Positions 8,140 through 16,788 of a DNA stretch of 64,000 bases are shown one piece after another. This stretch comes from Pseudomonas sp. Os17 (GTDB taxonomy: Bacteria; Pseudomonadota; Gammaproteobacteria; Pseudomonadales; Pseudomonadaceae). A program made the position numbers and the translations under genes. How positions within the stretch are numbered: position 1 is the stretch's first letter; each line of letters begins with the position of its first letter. A model generated the notes under the pieces. That model saw only the letters and a list, made by a program, of their open reading frames with translations. It did no database searches and was not told the DNA's origin. Where the stretch lies: the NCBI RefSeq assembly GCF_001547895.1, contig NZ_AP014627.1, forward strand, positions 499,501-563,500. Reading direction: 5' to 3'.

Positions 8140-9676
8140 GCAGCCTCCAGTGTTGTTCGGCGATGCGCTGCAGGCACAGGCGCAGTTCGCGCTCCAGGGC
8201 GCGGTCCTCGATCACCGGTGGGAAGTCCGCGGCCAGTTGCCGGTGCATGGCGTCCAGGGCCGGCGGCAACGGCCGGGCATCGGCTTCCTGGCGGCGCAGC
8301 CAGACGCCCTGGTTGGCCGCGAGCAAGGTGGCGGCGGCCACTTGTTCGGTCAGTTCCAGCACCCGGATGGCGTCGCGGGCGGCGATGGTGCCCATGCTCA
8401 CCTTGTCCTGGTTGTGGCACTCGGTGGAGCGCGAGAACACGCTGGCCGGCAGGGTGTTCTTCAGGGCTTCGGCGGTCCAGGCGCTGGCGCCGATCTGCAC
8501 CGCCTTGAAGCCGTGATTGAGCATGGCGCGTTCGGCGCTGGCGCCGGACAGGTTGCTCGGCAGGCCGTGGTTGTAGCGCACGTCCACCAGCAGCGCCAGT
8601 TGCCGGTCCAGCAGGTCGGCGACGTTGGCCACCAGGTTCTTCAGGCTGTCCATGGCAAAGGCGATGTGGCCGCCATAGAAGTGCCCGCCGTGCAGCACGC
8701 GCTCGGCTTCGGCGTCGATGATCGGGTTGTCGTTGGCGCTGTTGAGTTCGGTTTCGATAAAGCTACGCAGCCAGTTCAGGCTGTCGGCCAGCACCCCGAG
8801 CACGTGGGGCGCGCAGCGCAGCGAGTAGCGGTCCTGCAGGCGGTGCAGGGGCGCGGTCGGTGCATCGATCGCCAGGTCCTGGCGCAGCCACGCGGCCACT
8901 TGCATCTGCCCCGGGTGCGGCTTGGCGGCGAACAGGCGCTCGTCGAAGTGCTCCGGGTTGCCTTGCAGGGCCACCACGTTGAGGGCGGTGATGCGGGTCG
9001 CCAGGCGCAGCAGGTAGTCGGCCCGGGCAAAGGCCAGGCAGGCCAGCCCGGTCATCACCGCGGTGCCGTTCATCAGCGCCAGGGCTTCCTTGGGCCGCAG
9101 CACCAGGGGCTCCCAGCCCAGCTCGCGGTGCACGTCGGCGGACTCACGACGCTCGCCACGGAACAGCACCTCGCGTTCGCCGGACAGGGTCGCCGCCACA
9201 TAGGACAGCGGCGTCAGGTCGCCGCTGGCGCCCACCGAACCCTCTTCGGGGATCAGCGGCAGGATGTCCTGGTCGAGGAAGGCCTGCAGGCGTTCCAGCA
9301 GTTCTACCCGCACCCCGGACACGCCGTGGCACAGCGACTGCAAGCGCGCCGCCAGCACCGCGCGGGTGGCCTGGGCGTCCAGCAGCTTGCCCAGGCCGCA
9401 GCCGTGGAAGGTGTACAGATGCCGGGGCAGGGCCTCGACGTGCTGCAGCGGCACGGCCACCACGCAGGAGTCGCCATAGCCGGTGGTCACGCCATAGATC
9501 ACCCCTTCCTTGTCCAGCAGGGAATCGAGGAACTGCGCGCCCTTGGCGATCCGCTGGCGCCAGGCGGCGTCGTCTTGCAGGCGGGTCGGCGCCTGGCGAT
9601 TGGCCAGGGCCAGCACGTCTTCGATGCGCAGGGGGTGTTCGCCGAAGGTTACCGGCTCATGGGTCGAGGTCGTCAT
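8132..9676 (-). CDS. aromatic amino acid ammonia-lyase (HAL/PAL/TAL family)
   Basis: A 514-residue MIO-dependent ammonia-lyase. The Ala150-Ser151-Gly152 triad (GSVGASGDLTPLS), which cyclises to the MIO electrophile, and the catalytic tyrosine Tyr61 (YGVTTGYGD) are intact. The inferred reaction is deamination of an aromatic amino acid to an aryl acrylate that primes the polyene. The substrate-selectivity pair on the inner loop reads Phe90-His91, unlike the Ser-His of histidine lyases, the Phe-Leu of phenylalanine lyases or the His-Leu of tyrosine lyases, so the substrate is open. The acyl-CoA synthetase in the same operon would activate the acid. The gene overlaps the LpxL-like acyltransferase upstream by 20 nt. 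Confidence 0.92.
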   Translation of the reverse strand: MTTSTHEPVTFGEHPLRIEDVLALANRQAPTRLQDDAAWRQRIAKGAQFLDSLLDKEGVIYGVTTGYGDSCVVAVPLQHVEALPRHLYTFHGCGLGKLLDAQATRAVLAARLQSLCHGVSGVRVELLERLQAFLDQDILPLIPEEGSVGASGDLTPLSYVAATLSGEREVLFRGERRESADVHRELGWEPLVLRPKEALALMNGTAVMTGLACLAFARADYLLRLATRITALNVVALQGNPEHFDERLFAAKPHPGQMQVAAWLRQDLAIDAPTAPLHRLQDRYSLRCAPHVLGVLADSLNWLRSFIETELNSANDNPIIDAEAERVLHGGHFYGGHIAFAMDSLKNLVANVADLLDRQLALLVDVRYNHGLPSNLSGASAERAMLNHGFKAVQIGASAWTAEALKNTLPASVFSRSTECHNQDKVSMGTIAARDAIRVLELTEQVAAATLLAANQGVWLRRQEADARPLPPALDAMHRQLAADFPPVIEDRALERELRLCLQRIAEQHWRLHA

Positions 9677-10601
9677 CGGTCTTCCAGAATGGGTAAAAGT
9701 TGAACCATTGTTGCGGTGCCTGCAGGCAGTACTGGCCCAGGCGCTCGGCGTAGCGGGCGGTCCACTGGGCGATCACCTGCTGGCGGTCGTTGCGCTTCCA
9801 CTGCACGGCCTCGGCGAAGGGTTCCAGGGTCACCTGGTAGCGGCCCTGCTGTTTCAGGCACAGCAGCAGGTTGACCGGGCACTTGAGCAGCCCCGCCAGC
9901 AGCCAGGGGCCCTGGGGGAAGGCCGCCGGATGGCCGAGGAAATCCACCCGCACATTGCGCCCGCCGTGCAGCGGCACGCGGTCGCCGGCAATCGCCAGCC
10001 ACTCGCCGCGATCCAGGCGCTGGCTCAGTTGCAGCATGATCGCCGGGTCCAGCTCGCTGACCTGGATCAGCCGCAGGTTGCTGGCCCCGGCTTCGCCCAG
10101 CAGGCGGTTGAAGCGTTCGGCGTGCTTGGTGTGCACCAGCACGTTCATGGTCACCTGCTCCCCCAGCTCGGCCAGGGCCCGGCAGACTTCCAGGTTGCCC
10201 AGGTGCGCGCCCACCAGCAGTTGCCCGCGTTCACCGCGCAGTTGGTGGCGCAGCATCGCCGGGTCGATGATCTCGATCTGTTCGATGCGCAGCTTGCCGT
10301 TCCACACGTCGAGCTTGTCCAGCAGGGCATCGGCAAAGGCCATGAACTGAGCGAACACCCGCCCGTGGCTGGGGCGCAACTCTGCGCGCCCGCTCCATTG
10401 CGCCAGACGCTGCTGGTACTGCCAGATGCTGCGCCGGGCGCGGCGGCCGAACAGGAAGAAATAGAACACGATGACGTACAGCACCGGGCTCAGGACGCGG
10501 CGTCCCAGGACCCGCACGCCGAAGGCGGTGAGCTTCATCAGCCAGAAGCTGCCGCGCTCCTGGTGCTCGGCCCAGTGTTCGTTGGGGGGCGTCTGGCTCA
10601 T
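9657..10601 (-). CDS. LpxL/HtrB-like lysophospholipid acyltransferase
   Basis: A 314-residue membrane-anchored acyltransferase of the lipid A late-acyltransferase family. A hydrophobic helix near residues 35-55 precedes the catalytic HxxxxE motif in GAHLGNLEVC, and a FLGHPAAFPQGP segment resembles the second LpxL block. In aryl-polyene clusters such enzymes attach the polyene or a fatty acyl chain to a glycolipid-like anchor. The start at 10601 overlaps the glycosyltransferase stop as ATGA; that coupling decided the start. Confidence 0.88.
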   Translation of the reverse strand: MSQTPPNEHWAEHQERGSFWLMKLTAFGVRVLGRRVLSPVLYVIVFYFFLFGRRARRSIWQYQQRLAQWSGRAELRPSHGRVFAQFMAFADALLDKLDVWNGKLRIEQIEIIDPAMLRHQLRGERGQLLVGAHLGNLEVCRALAELGEQVTMNVLVHTKHAERFNRLLGEAGASNLRLIQVSELDPAIMLQLSQRLDRGEWLAIAGDRVPLHGGRNVRVDFLGHPAAFPQGPWLLAGLLKCPVNLLLCLKQQGRYQVTLEPFAEAVQWKRNDRQQVIAQWTARYAERLGQYCLQAPQQWFNFYPFWKTDDDLDP

Positions 10602-11377
10602 GGGCGCCACCGGCGCCAGAGGATCAGCGGCAGGCGCGCCAACATGCCGCAGAACAGCTTGGCGTGCATCTTGGAAATCAGCGCGTTGTCGTGGAACAGG
10701 CGAAAGTGCGAGAGGCCGTCCTGCGGGTAGTGCACCCGGGTCGGCAGCCAGTGCATGGGCTGGTTGCGCCATGACAGGCGCACCAGGATCTCCGGGTCGA
10801 AGTCCATGCGCCGGCCCAGTTGCACCGAGTCGATCAGCGCCAGCGCCGCAGGCAGGGGATAGACCCGGAAGCCGCACATGGAATCCGGGATCTGCAGCGA
10901 CAGGCTGTTGATCCAGACCCAGACATGGGTCAGGTAGCGGGCGTACAGGCGGCCCTTGGGCACGCTGGCGTCGTACTGTGGATAACCGCAGATCAGCGCT
11001 TCGGGATGGGCTTGGGAGCGTTGGATGAAGTGATCCACATCCGTGAGGTCGTGCTGGCCGTCGGCGTCCACTTGCAGGGCGTGGCTGAAGCCCAGCCGCG
11101 CGGCTTCGCGCAGGCCGGCCATGACCGCGCCGCCCTTGCCCTGGTTGACCGCCAGGCGGATCAGGAACACCTGCTCGCGCCCGGCCATTTGTTCCAGCAC
11201 CGCCGCACAGGCCGGGCTGCTGGCATCGTCCACCAGCACGCAGGGCAGGCCCCGGGCCAGGAGCGCATCGATCACCGCGGGCACGGCGGTTTCATGGTTG
11301 TACACCGGAATCACCGCACAAGGCCTATGCATGGCCGCAGGCCCCTGCACGGCAGGAGCCGGGGTGCCGGGTTCCAT
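10598..11377 (-). CDS. family 2 glycosyltransferase
   Basis: A GT-A fold, family 2 glycosyltransferase of about 250 residues. The N-terminal strand CAVIPVYNHE, the acidic VDDAS motif and the metal-binding DADGQHD motif are all present, followed by a C-terminal LPLILWRRW tail. It probably glycosylates the lipid anchor or the head group of the polyene. Two starts are possible: ATG 11377 used here, 10 nt after the upstream stop, or ATG 11332, which puts the first strand right at the N-terminus. Neither has a strong ribosome-binding site, so translation may depend on coupling. Confidence 0.85.
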   Translation of the reverse strand: MEPGTPAPAVQGPAAMHRPCAVIPVYNHETAVPAVIDALLARGLPCVLVDDASSPACAAVLEQMAGREQVFLIRLAVNQGKGGAVMAGLREAARLGFSHALQVDADGQHDLTDVDHFIQRSQAHPEALICGYPQYDASVPKGRLYARYLTHVWVWINSLSLQIPDSMCGFRVYPLPAALALIDSVQLGRRMDFDPEILVRLSWRNQPMHWLPTRVHYPQDGLSHFRLFHDNALISKMHAKLFCGMLARLPLILWRRWRP

Positions 11378-11387
11378 TTCCTGCAAC

Positions 11388-13061
11388 TTATCCACAGCTG
11401 GCCTCCAGAACGATCCGCCCACTGGAGCAAGGAGCGCCGTCATTGAGGTAGGCGAAATACAGTTTCTGGCGCTGGGCATCGAAGCGCAGGTTGAGCTGGA
11501 TACGATCACCGGGGCGCACCAGTTGCTGGAACTTCAGCACTTCCATGCCGGCGAAGCGGCCCGGCAGGTCGAGCAGTTGCTGGCCCAGGGCCAGGGCCCA
11601 GTCCACTTGCACGACCCCCGGCAGCACCGGGGTGGCGGGGAAGTGCCCGCTGAAGTAGGCCAGGTCCGGCGGAACCGCCAGTTGCAGTTGCCATTCATTG
11701 GCGTGCTGCAGCTGTTCCAGCACCTCCGGCGCTTTGGGGCGCGGCGCCAGCAGCAGGGCCTGGACCTCGGCCTGGGGCAGCTTGCCCTGGTTGTTCAGCG
11801 GCAGTTGCCGCACCAGGCGCCAGCGTCGCGGCAGGGCCAGGGCCTCACAGTGCCGGGACAGGTGCTGGCGCAGGGTCTGGGTCAGGTGACGCCGACCCTG
11901 ATTGCGCAGGGCATGCAGGCCGGATTCGCTGAGCACCAGCAGGGCGCCGAGGTAGGCGCGGTTGTCTTCGACCACCCCCAGGCGCGCTTCCGCCACCCAG
12001 TCGTGGCTTTCCAGGGCCTGTTCCAGCATGGGCAGGGAGAGGCGCTTTTCTTCCAGTTTGACGATGCGGTCCAGGCGGCCCAGCAGTTCGAAGCGGCCGT
12101 CGGCGGCAATGCGCGCGGCGTCGGCGGTGTGTTCGACATGCCCGGGCGGCAGATAGGGTGAGGCGATCAGCAGTGCGCCGTCAGGGTCCTGGCTCAGGCG
12201 GACGTCGGCGAAGGGTTGCCACAGGTCCGCCCCCTGGCGCCAGGCGATACCGCCGGTTTCCGAGCTGCCGAGGATTTCCGTCGGCCACTGCTGCAGCCGT
12301 TGCTGCAGGCTGTCGGCGGCTTCGGCCGGCAGGGCGCCACCGGAAGAGAACACCCGGCGCACCGGGCTCAGGGCCGGCCAGTCGAGGTTGTCGCCCATGC
12401 GTTTGAGCAGCGCGGGGCTGGCCACCCAGGCGAAGGCCGGGCATTCGCGGCTGGCCCGTTGCAGGTCTTCGGGGAAGGGCAACTGGCGGCGCACGAAGGG
12501 GCGCCCGGCGCACAGTGGCCAGAGCACGCGGAACAGCAAACCGTAGATGTGCTGGGTGGCGACGCTGCCGATGATCCAGGCCGGGCCCAGGTCGGCGCCC
12601 CACAGGTGCTCCAGGGCCTGGACCTCGTTGGCCAGCTGGCGCAGGCTTTTGTCGATGCGCTTGGGCTCGCCGCTGGAACCGGAGGTGCACAGGCTCAACC
12701 GGCAGGCGTCCAGGTCCAGCTCGGCCGGCTCCAGGGGCTGGGCCTGCAACTGCTGCAGCGGCGTGTCCTGATCGGTCAGCCACAGGTCGACGTCCGCCGC
12801 CCAGCGTTGGCGGGTCTGGGGCTGCAGGTCGGCGGGCAGCAGCACGCTGACCCCGGCACGCCAGGCGCCGAGCAGGGCCACGGCCAGGTCCACGGCGTCT
12901 TCCAGGTGCAGCGCCAGGCGGCTCACGCCGCGCTGCTGCAGGGCGGCGGCCAGGCTCAGGGCCTGTTGCTGCAGACCCTGCAGGTCGATCCCGGGCTGGG
13001 CACTGACCACGCGCGGTGCTTGGGTCTTGAGCAACAGCCGCTCAAGGGCAATCCAGTTCAT
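11388..13061 (-). CDS. acyl-CoA synthetase fused to an ApeI-type dehydratase
   Basis: A 557-residue two-domain protein. Residues 1-445 form an AMP-forming ligase with the phosphate loop [12 protein letters not shown] (about 125-136) and the adenylation-domain motif [15 protein letters not shown]. Residues from about 455 to 557 form a small hotdog dehydratase with the signature [16 protein letters not shown], whose His is catalytic in FabA/FabZ/ApeI. The ligase would activate the aryl acrylate made by the ammonia-lyase and the dehydratase would act on 3-hydroxyacyl-ACP intermediates. As I recall the E. coli/Xenorhabdus systems, these are separate proteins (ApeH, ApeI). It overlaps the upstream membrane protein by 4 nt. 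Confidence 0.9.
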   Translation of the reverse strand: MNWIALERLLLKTQAPRVVSAQPGIDLQGLQQQALSLAAALQQRGVSRLALHLEDAVDLAVALLGAWRAGVSVLLPADLQPQTRQRWAADVDLWLTDQDTPLQQLQAQPLEPAELDLDACRLSLCTSGSSGEPKRIDKSLRQLANEVQALEHLWGADLGPAWIIGSVATQHIYGLLFRVLWPLCAGRPFVRRQLPFPEDLQRASRECPAFAWVASPALLKRMGDNLDWPALSPVRRVFSSGGALPAEAADSLQQRLQQWPTEILGSSETGGIAWRQGADLWQPFADVRLSQDPDGALLIASPYLPPGHVEHTADAARIAADGRFELLGRLDRIVKLEEKRLSLPMLEQALESHDWVAEARLGVVEDNRAYLGALLVLSESGLHALRNQGRRHLTQTLRQHLSRHCEALALPRRWRLVRQLPLNNQGKLPQAEVQALLLAPRPKAPEVLEQLQHANEWQLQLAVPPDLAYFSGHFPATPVLPGVVQVDWALALGQQLLDLPGRFAGMEVLKFQQLVRPGDRIQLNLRFDAQRQKLYFAYLNDGAPCSSGRIVLEASCG

Positions 13062-13603
13062 CTACGGCCTCGTACCCGTTGTCGTAAAAGCCATTCAATG
13101 GCAAACAGCAGACCCATCAGCCCATAGGCGATCAGGCCGTTGTACAACGTCCACCAGCTCAGCGGCGCCCACAGGGTCAGGGCCGCGGCGAGCACGCCGT
13201 TACAGAGAAAAAACACGCTCCAGGCGATGGTCACCTGGCGGGTATAGCGGATGGCTTTTTCCGGCAGGTCCGGCTCGCCAAGGCGCGCCAGGCGTTCCGC
13301 CACCGGCGGGCCATATTTCAGGCTCAGGCCGAACAGACCGAGCATGAAGCTGCTGATCAGCACCGGGTACCAGCGCAGCAGCGCCGGGTTGTCGAACCAG
13401 GCCAGGAGCAGGCAGAACGCGATTGCCACAATGGCCATCCACAGGCTGCCGGGGCGGCGTTCGCCGGTCAGCGCCCGGGCCAGCCACAGGCCGCCCAGCA
13501 GCAGACCGAACTGCCAGGGCGCGAAGTGCTCCATGCCGAAGTACACCGCGAAGGGGTAAAGCAGGCCGGCCAGCAACAAGCCCAGGCCGATCAGCCGGCT
13601 CAT
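13058..13603 (-). CDS. COG4648-type inner-membrane protein of the aryl-polyene cluster
   Basis: A 181-residue integral membrane protein with about six hydrophobic segments and a strongly basic C-terminus (RQRVRGRR). It has no catalytic motif that I can identify. A protein of this size and topology sits between the acyl carrier proteins and the acyl-CoA synthetase in aryl-polyene clusters (ApeG in enterobacteria), and the placement here is the same. It probably helps assemble the membrane-bound biosynthetic complex; this is inference. It overlaps its neighbours on both sides by 4 nt. Confidence 0.85.
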   Translation of the reverse strand: MSRLIGLGLLLAGLLYPFAVYFGMEHFAPWQFGLLLGGLWLARALTGERRPGSLWMAIVAIAFCLLLAWFDNPALLRWYPVLISSFMLGLFGLSLKYGPPVAERLARLGEPDLPEKAIRYTRQVTIAWSVFFLCNGVLAAALTLWAPLSWWTLYNGLIAYGLMGLLFAIEWLLRQRVRGRR

Positions 13604-13854
13604 GCGGCCGGCTGGACCAGACGGTAGACCGCCTCGACCACGTCGTTGACGGTGCGCACCGACTTGAATTCCTCGGCGGCGATTTTCTTGCCGGTCTGAC
13701 GCTTGATGTGGTCGATCAGGTCGACGGCGTCGATGCTGTCGATTTCCAGGTCCTGGTACAGGTTGGAGTCCAGGCTGATGCTGTCGGGGGCCAGTTCGAA
13801 GAGTTCGACCAGGGCATCGCGCAGGGTGTTGAAGATGTCGTCACGGGTTTGCAT
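13600..13854 (-). CDS. acyl carrier protein 2
   Basis: An 84-residue acyl carrier protein. The phosphopantetheine attachment serine is in the motif DLEIDSIDAVDL at about residue 39. The protein is acidic and predicted helical along its length. It is one of two carrier proteins in the operon, which is typical of aryl-polyene clusters where priming and elongation use different carriers. It lies 9 nt downstream of the first ACP gene and overlaps the membrane-protein start by 4 nt. Confidence 0.93.
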   Translation of the reverse strand: MQTRDDIFNTLRDALVELFELAPDSISLDSNLYQDLEIDSIDAVDLIDHIKRQTGKKIAAEEFKSVRTVNDVVEAVYRLVQPAA

Positions 13855-13863
13855 GGTCGGTTC

Positions 13864-14136
13864 TCAAGCTGCCTGTTTTGCAGTGACGAACGCCGCAAGG
13901 CTCGCCACGTTACTGAAGTGGTTGCGGGTGTCCTTGGCGTCGGCATCGATCTTGATGCCGTACTTTTTCTGGATCGCCAGGCCCAGTTCCAGGGCGTCCA
14001 CCGAGTCCAGGCCGAGGCCTTCGCCGAACAGCGTCTGATCGTTGCCGATGTCCTGGGCGCTGATGTCTTCGAGGCCCAGGGCGTCGATGATCAGCAGTTT
14101 GATTTCAAGCATCAGGTCCGGGTGTGTATCGCTCAT
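13864..14136 (-). CDS. acyl carrier protein 1
   Basis: A 90-residue acyl carrier protein with the phosphopantetheine site in GEGLGLDSVDALEL. The start at 14136 (MSDTHPD) was chosen over a longer in-frame extension because it has the ribosome-binding sequence GGAGCTC just upstream and gives the usual ACP length. It overlaps the end of the acyltransferase gene by 32 nt. It is paired with the second ACP immediately downstream. Confidence 0.92.
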   Translation of the reverse strand: MSDTHPDLMLEIKLLIIDALGLEDISAQDIGNDQTLFGEGLGLDSVDALELGLAIQKKYGIKIDADAKDTRNHFSNVASLAAFVTAKQAA

Positions 14137-14926
14137 CTCTGGCGAGCTCCTTAATGAAGTAGTGGTGCAAGTGCTCATTGAGCTTGCGCGAAGCCTGGGG
14201 CGCCGGGCCTTGGGCTGCAAAGGTCTGTGGGTCTATATCGGCACCGACGTGAAAACTGAAGTGCACACGGCGTTGTGGAATGCGGTACCAGGGCTCGGCC
14301 TTGGTCAGGGTGGTGGGGCTGACCCGGATCACCACTGGCGTGATGATTTTCGCACCGCGCAGGGCAATGGCCGCAGCCCCCCGATGAAAGGCGGGGGCGC
14401 TGCCGGGCTGGGTGCGGGTGCCTTCGGGAAAGACGATCAGGGTCTGGCCTTCCTGCAGTGCCCCGGAGGCCGCATCGAGCATGTCCAGGCTGCCGTCGTT
14501 GCTGATGTACTGGGTAGCGCGCACCGGGCCGCGGGTGAAGGGGTTGCTCCACAGGCTCTGCTTCACCACGCAGTTGGCGTCGCGCACCAGGCCGATGAGG
14601 AACACCACGTCGATCAGCGACGGGTGGTTGGCGATGATCATCTGCCCCGGTCGCCCGAGCCGTTCGGCGCCCTGCACCTCATAGGTGAGCACGCCGCTCT
14701 TGGCCATGAAGCGGATGAACAGCCAGAACAGCCGGCTCACGGTGTTGCGCGCCCGCTGGCGGTGGCTGTGGGCATCGCCGGGCAGGCAGGCAAGCAGCGG
14801 GAAAATCACCAGGCGCAGGCACAAACCACCTATTCCGAACAGTGCAAAGCTCAGAGCGGTGGCCATCAGGCGCCAGTGGTAGGCATTGCGGCCCTTGGCG
14901 CTCAGTGCTTGTGTTGCCAGGTCCAT
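14105..14926 (-). CDS. PlsC-like 1-acyl-sn-glycerol-3-phosphate acyltransferase
   Basis: A 273-residue PlsC-family acyltransferase. An N-terminal hydrophobic stretch (about residues 20-45) anchors it in the inner membrane. The catalytic motif NHPSLID (HxxxxD) and the acceptor motif FPEGTRT are both present. The start at 14926 (MDLATQALS) was chosen because upstream codons in this frame read as low-complexity shadow sequence and because it overlaps the chain-length-factor gene by 25 nt, as is usual in this operon. Inferred role: transferring the polyene acyl chain or a fatty acid to a glycerol-phosphate or glycolipid acceptor. Confidence 0.9.
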   Translation of the reverse strand: MDLATQALSAKGRNAYHWRLMATALSFALFGIGGLCLRLVIFPLLACLPGDAHSHRQRARNTVSRLFWLFIRFMAKSGVLTYEVQGAERLGRPGQMIIANHPSLIDVVFLIGLVRDANCVVKQSLWSNPFTRGPVRATQYISNDGSLDMLDAASGALQEGQTLIVFPEGTRTQPGSAPAFHRGAAAIALRGAKIITPVVIRVSPTTLTKAEPWYRIPQRRVHFSFHVGADIDPQTFAAQGPAPQASRKLNEHLHHYFIKELARDERYTPGPDA

Positions 14927-15621
14927 ACACGATTCATCCAGGCATGTTGGCAAGTGTTCTGTGCACCGAGCAGCAGGCGCAGCAGGTTCAGGGCGTGGGG
15001 CCACGGGGCCTTGGGGGTTTGACCGTCGTCGCAGCCCAGCGACAGCTGCCAGTCGTCGCCCGGCGTCAGCAGCAGGCCCAGGGCGTAGGGGAACGGCACG
15101 TCGTCGATCCAGCTGGCATAGGCTTCGGGCGGCTGCTCCTCGGTGATCACCAGCAACACGTGGGGCGCGCCGTCGGCCAGCAGGCTGGCGGCTTCCAGCA
15201 GGCCGTGTTCCAGGCCATCGCCGGCGGCGGCCAGAGCGGTCATTTCGCTGGTTTCGCCGCGCATGATCGACCACAGGCCGATCACCGCGTTGTGCACCGA
15301 CAGGCTGAACTGGGTGGGCGACAGCGGCTGCTCGGCGGCCAGGTCGCTGAGGATGTCGAAGGTGCGCGGGGTTTCGCCATGCCGGGAAATGAACACCAGC
15401 GGCAACTGCTCCAGGCCCTCGGCCAGGGGCCAGCCGACGCTGAAGGCCATGCGTGCCAGGCGGCTGAGGCGCCGGCGCTGCATGGCGGGCAGAAAGGACA
15501 CATCGGGAGCGGCATCGCTGCTTTCCGGCAGGGTCGGCTGGTGGCTCCAGGCCTGCCAGGCGTCCACGCTTTCGAGCCCAGGGGCCCACGCACGCCATTG
15601 AGCGATGTTGAACTTGATCAC
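14902..15621 (-). CDS. ketosynthase-like chain-length factor, first gene of the aryl-polyene operon
   Basis: A 239-residue protein of the ketosynthase-like N-terminal family (chain-length factor type). It contains MQRRRLSRLARMAFSVGW near residues 47-64 and a later segment around HNAVIGLWSIMRGETSEMTALAAAGDG, but not the Cys-His-His set of an active ketosynthase. It would act as the non-catalytic partner of an elongating ketosynthase. The start is GTG at 15621; no better ATG in frame follows within the conserved part. It is the promoter-proximal gene of the leftward operon, preceded by 345 bp without a convincing gene. Confidence 0.82.
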   Translation of the reverse strand: MIKFNIAQWRAWAPGLESVDAWQAWSHQPTLPESSDAAPDVSFLPAMQRRRLSRLARMAFSVGWPLAEGLEQLPLVFISRHGETPRTFDILSDLAAEQPLSPTQFSLSVHNAVIGLWSIMRGETSEMTALAAAGDGLEHGLLEAASLLADGAPHVLLVITEEQPPEAYASWIDDVPFPYALGLLLTPGDDWQLSLGCDDGQTPKAPWPHALNLLRLLLGAQNTCQHAWMNRVWTWQHKH

Positions 15622-15966
15622 TTGAATTCATCCCGCCCCTGCGGGCTTCCTTGACGCGGTGTATCGCTTCGATTGGCGATTGACCTGGGTGACGCGAAGG
15701 CGTCAGTGGCGCGCATTATCCCGGTGCGACTGGCTTGTAGCAAATGCTGCTTGGGTTGTTGGTCGCAAAAACGCCGAATCTGATCTGAGAGAAGGTGTCT
15801 ATTTGCCACTATCGAGGACCGCTCTGAGCGCAAGCCGCCGTGGCCAAGCCTTGGTCCGGCCCGACCCGGCGCTGCCAGGACTGCGCAAAGTCTTGCGCTG
15901 TCGAGGTAGCTAAGGGCCGACGTGGCCTACTACACTCGGTGATCTTTGATACAGGGAGGTCTAGAC
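15622..15966. other. intergenic region between the aryl-polyene operon and parA
   Basis: A 345-bp divergent region that should hold the leftward promoter of the aryl-polyene operon and the rightward promoter of parA. A small hairpin CCCGCCCCTGCGGG lies at about 15628-15641, close to the start of the operon. The parA ribosome-binding site GGGAGGT is at 15954-15960. I see no convincing promoter boxes, operator repeats or additional gene. Confidence 0.5.
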
Positions 15967-16737
15967 ATGCGGCGTGTGGTGTTCAATCAGAAAGGTGGCG
16001 TCGGCAAATCCAGCATTGCCTGCAATCTGGCGGCGGTCAGCGCCAGCGAGGGCTATCGCACCTTGCTGGTGGACCTGGATGCCCAGGCCAACTCGACTCA
16101 GTACCTCACCGGCCTGACCGGCGAGGACATTCCCATGGGCATTGCCGATTTCTTCAAGCAGACCCTGTCGTCCGGGCCGTTCGCCAAGAAGAATCAGGTG
16201 GATATCTACGAAACGCCCTTCGACAACCTGCACGTGGTGACCGCCACCGCCGAGCTGGCGGACCTGCAGCCCAAGCTCGAGGCCAAGCACAAGATCAACA
16301 AGCTGCGCAAACTGCTGGACGAGCTGGTCGAGGATTACGATCGGATCTACCTGGACACCCCGCCTGCCCTGAATTTTTATGCGGTATCGGCGCTGATCGC
16401 CGCTGATCGCGTGCTGATTCCCTTCGACTGCGACAGTTTTTCCCGTCAGGCGCTGTACGGCCTGCTGGCGGAGATCGAAGAGTTGAAGGAAGACCACAAC
16501 GAGGGCCTGGAGGTCGAGGGCATCGTGGTCAATCAGTTCCAGGCCCGGGCCAGTCTGCCGCAGCAGATGCTCGATGAGTTGATCAGCGAAGGTCTGCCGG
16601 TGCTGCCGGTGTACCTGGGCAGTTCGGTGCGCATGCGTGAATCGCACCAGGCCAGCATGCCGCTGATCCATCTCGACCCACGGCACAAGCTGACCCAGCA
16701 GTTCGTCGACCTGCACAACCTGCTGGAAAACGCCTGA
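15967..16737 (+). CDS. orphan ParA-family ATPase
   Basis: A 256-residue ParA/MinD-type deviant Walker ATPase. The deviant P-loop is KGGVGKSS at residues 9-16 with the signature Lys9, followed by the switch motif DLDAQANST and the Walker B-like IYLDTPPAL. The start ATG 15967 sits 6 nt after GGGAGGT. There is no ParB gene or parS-like site next to it; the next gene, trxC, is convergent. Orphan ParA proteins position chemoreceptor arrays, carboxysomes or other cargo, so the partner here is unknown. From memory, a similar orphan (PA5028) exists in P. aeruginosa. Confidence 0.9.
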   Translation: MRRVVFNQKGGVGKSSIACNLAAVSASEGYRTLLVDLDAQANSTQYLTGLTGEDIPMGIADFFKQTLSSGPFAKKNQVDIYETPFDNLHVVTATAELADLQPKLEAKHKINKLRKLLDELVEDYDRIYLDTPPALNFYAVSALIAADRVLIPFDCDSFSRQALYGLLAEIEELKEDHNEGLEVEGIVVNQFQARASLPQQMLDELISEGLPVLPVYLGSSVRMRESHQASMPLIHLDPRHKLTQQFVDLHNLLENA

Positions 16738-16750
16738 CCCTCAAGTCCTC

Positions 16751-16779
16751 GTGAGCGCAGGCTGTGTCCTGCGGCTCAT
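16751..16779. terminator. hairpin between convergent parA and trxC
   Basis: The inverted repeat TGAGCGCAGG / CCTGCGGCTCA, with one bulged base and a short loop, sits between the two stop codons. There is no clear T-run on either side, so it may be a weak or factor-assisted bidirectional terminator. Confidence 0.5.
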
Positions 16780-16788
16780 GACGTCGCG

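Noticed and set aside
15618..15833. Small minus-strand open frame upstream of the aryl-polyene operon
   Set aside because: It runs into the first gene in another frame, has no ribosome-binding site and no recognisable family; likely promoter DNA.
15967..16737. Plasmid or integrated-element partition locus
   Set aside because: No ParB, no replication or mobility genes, and the surrounding genes are chromosomal and conserved in order.
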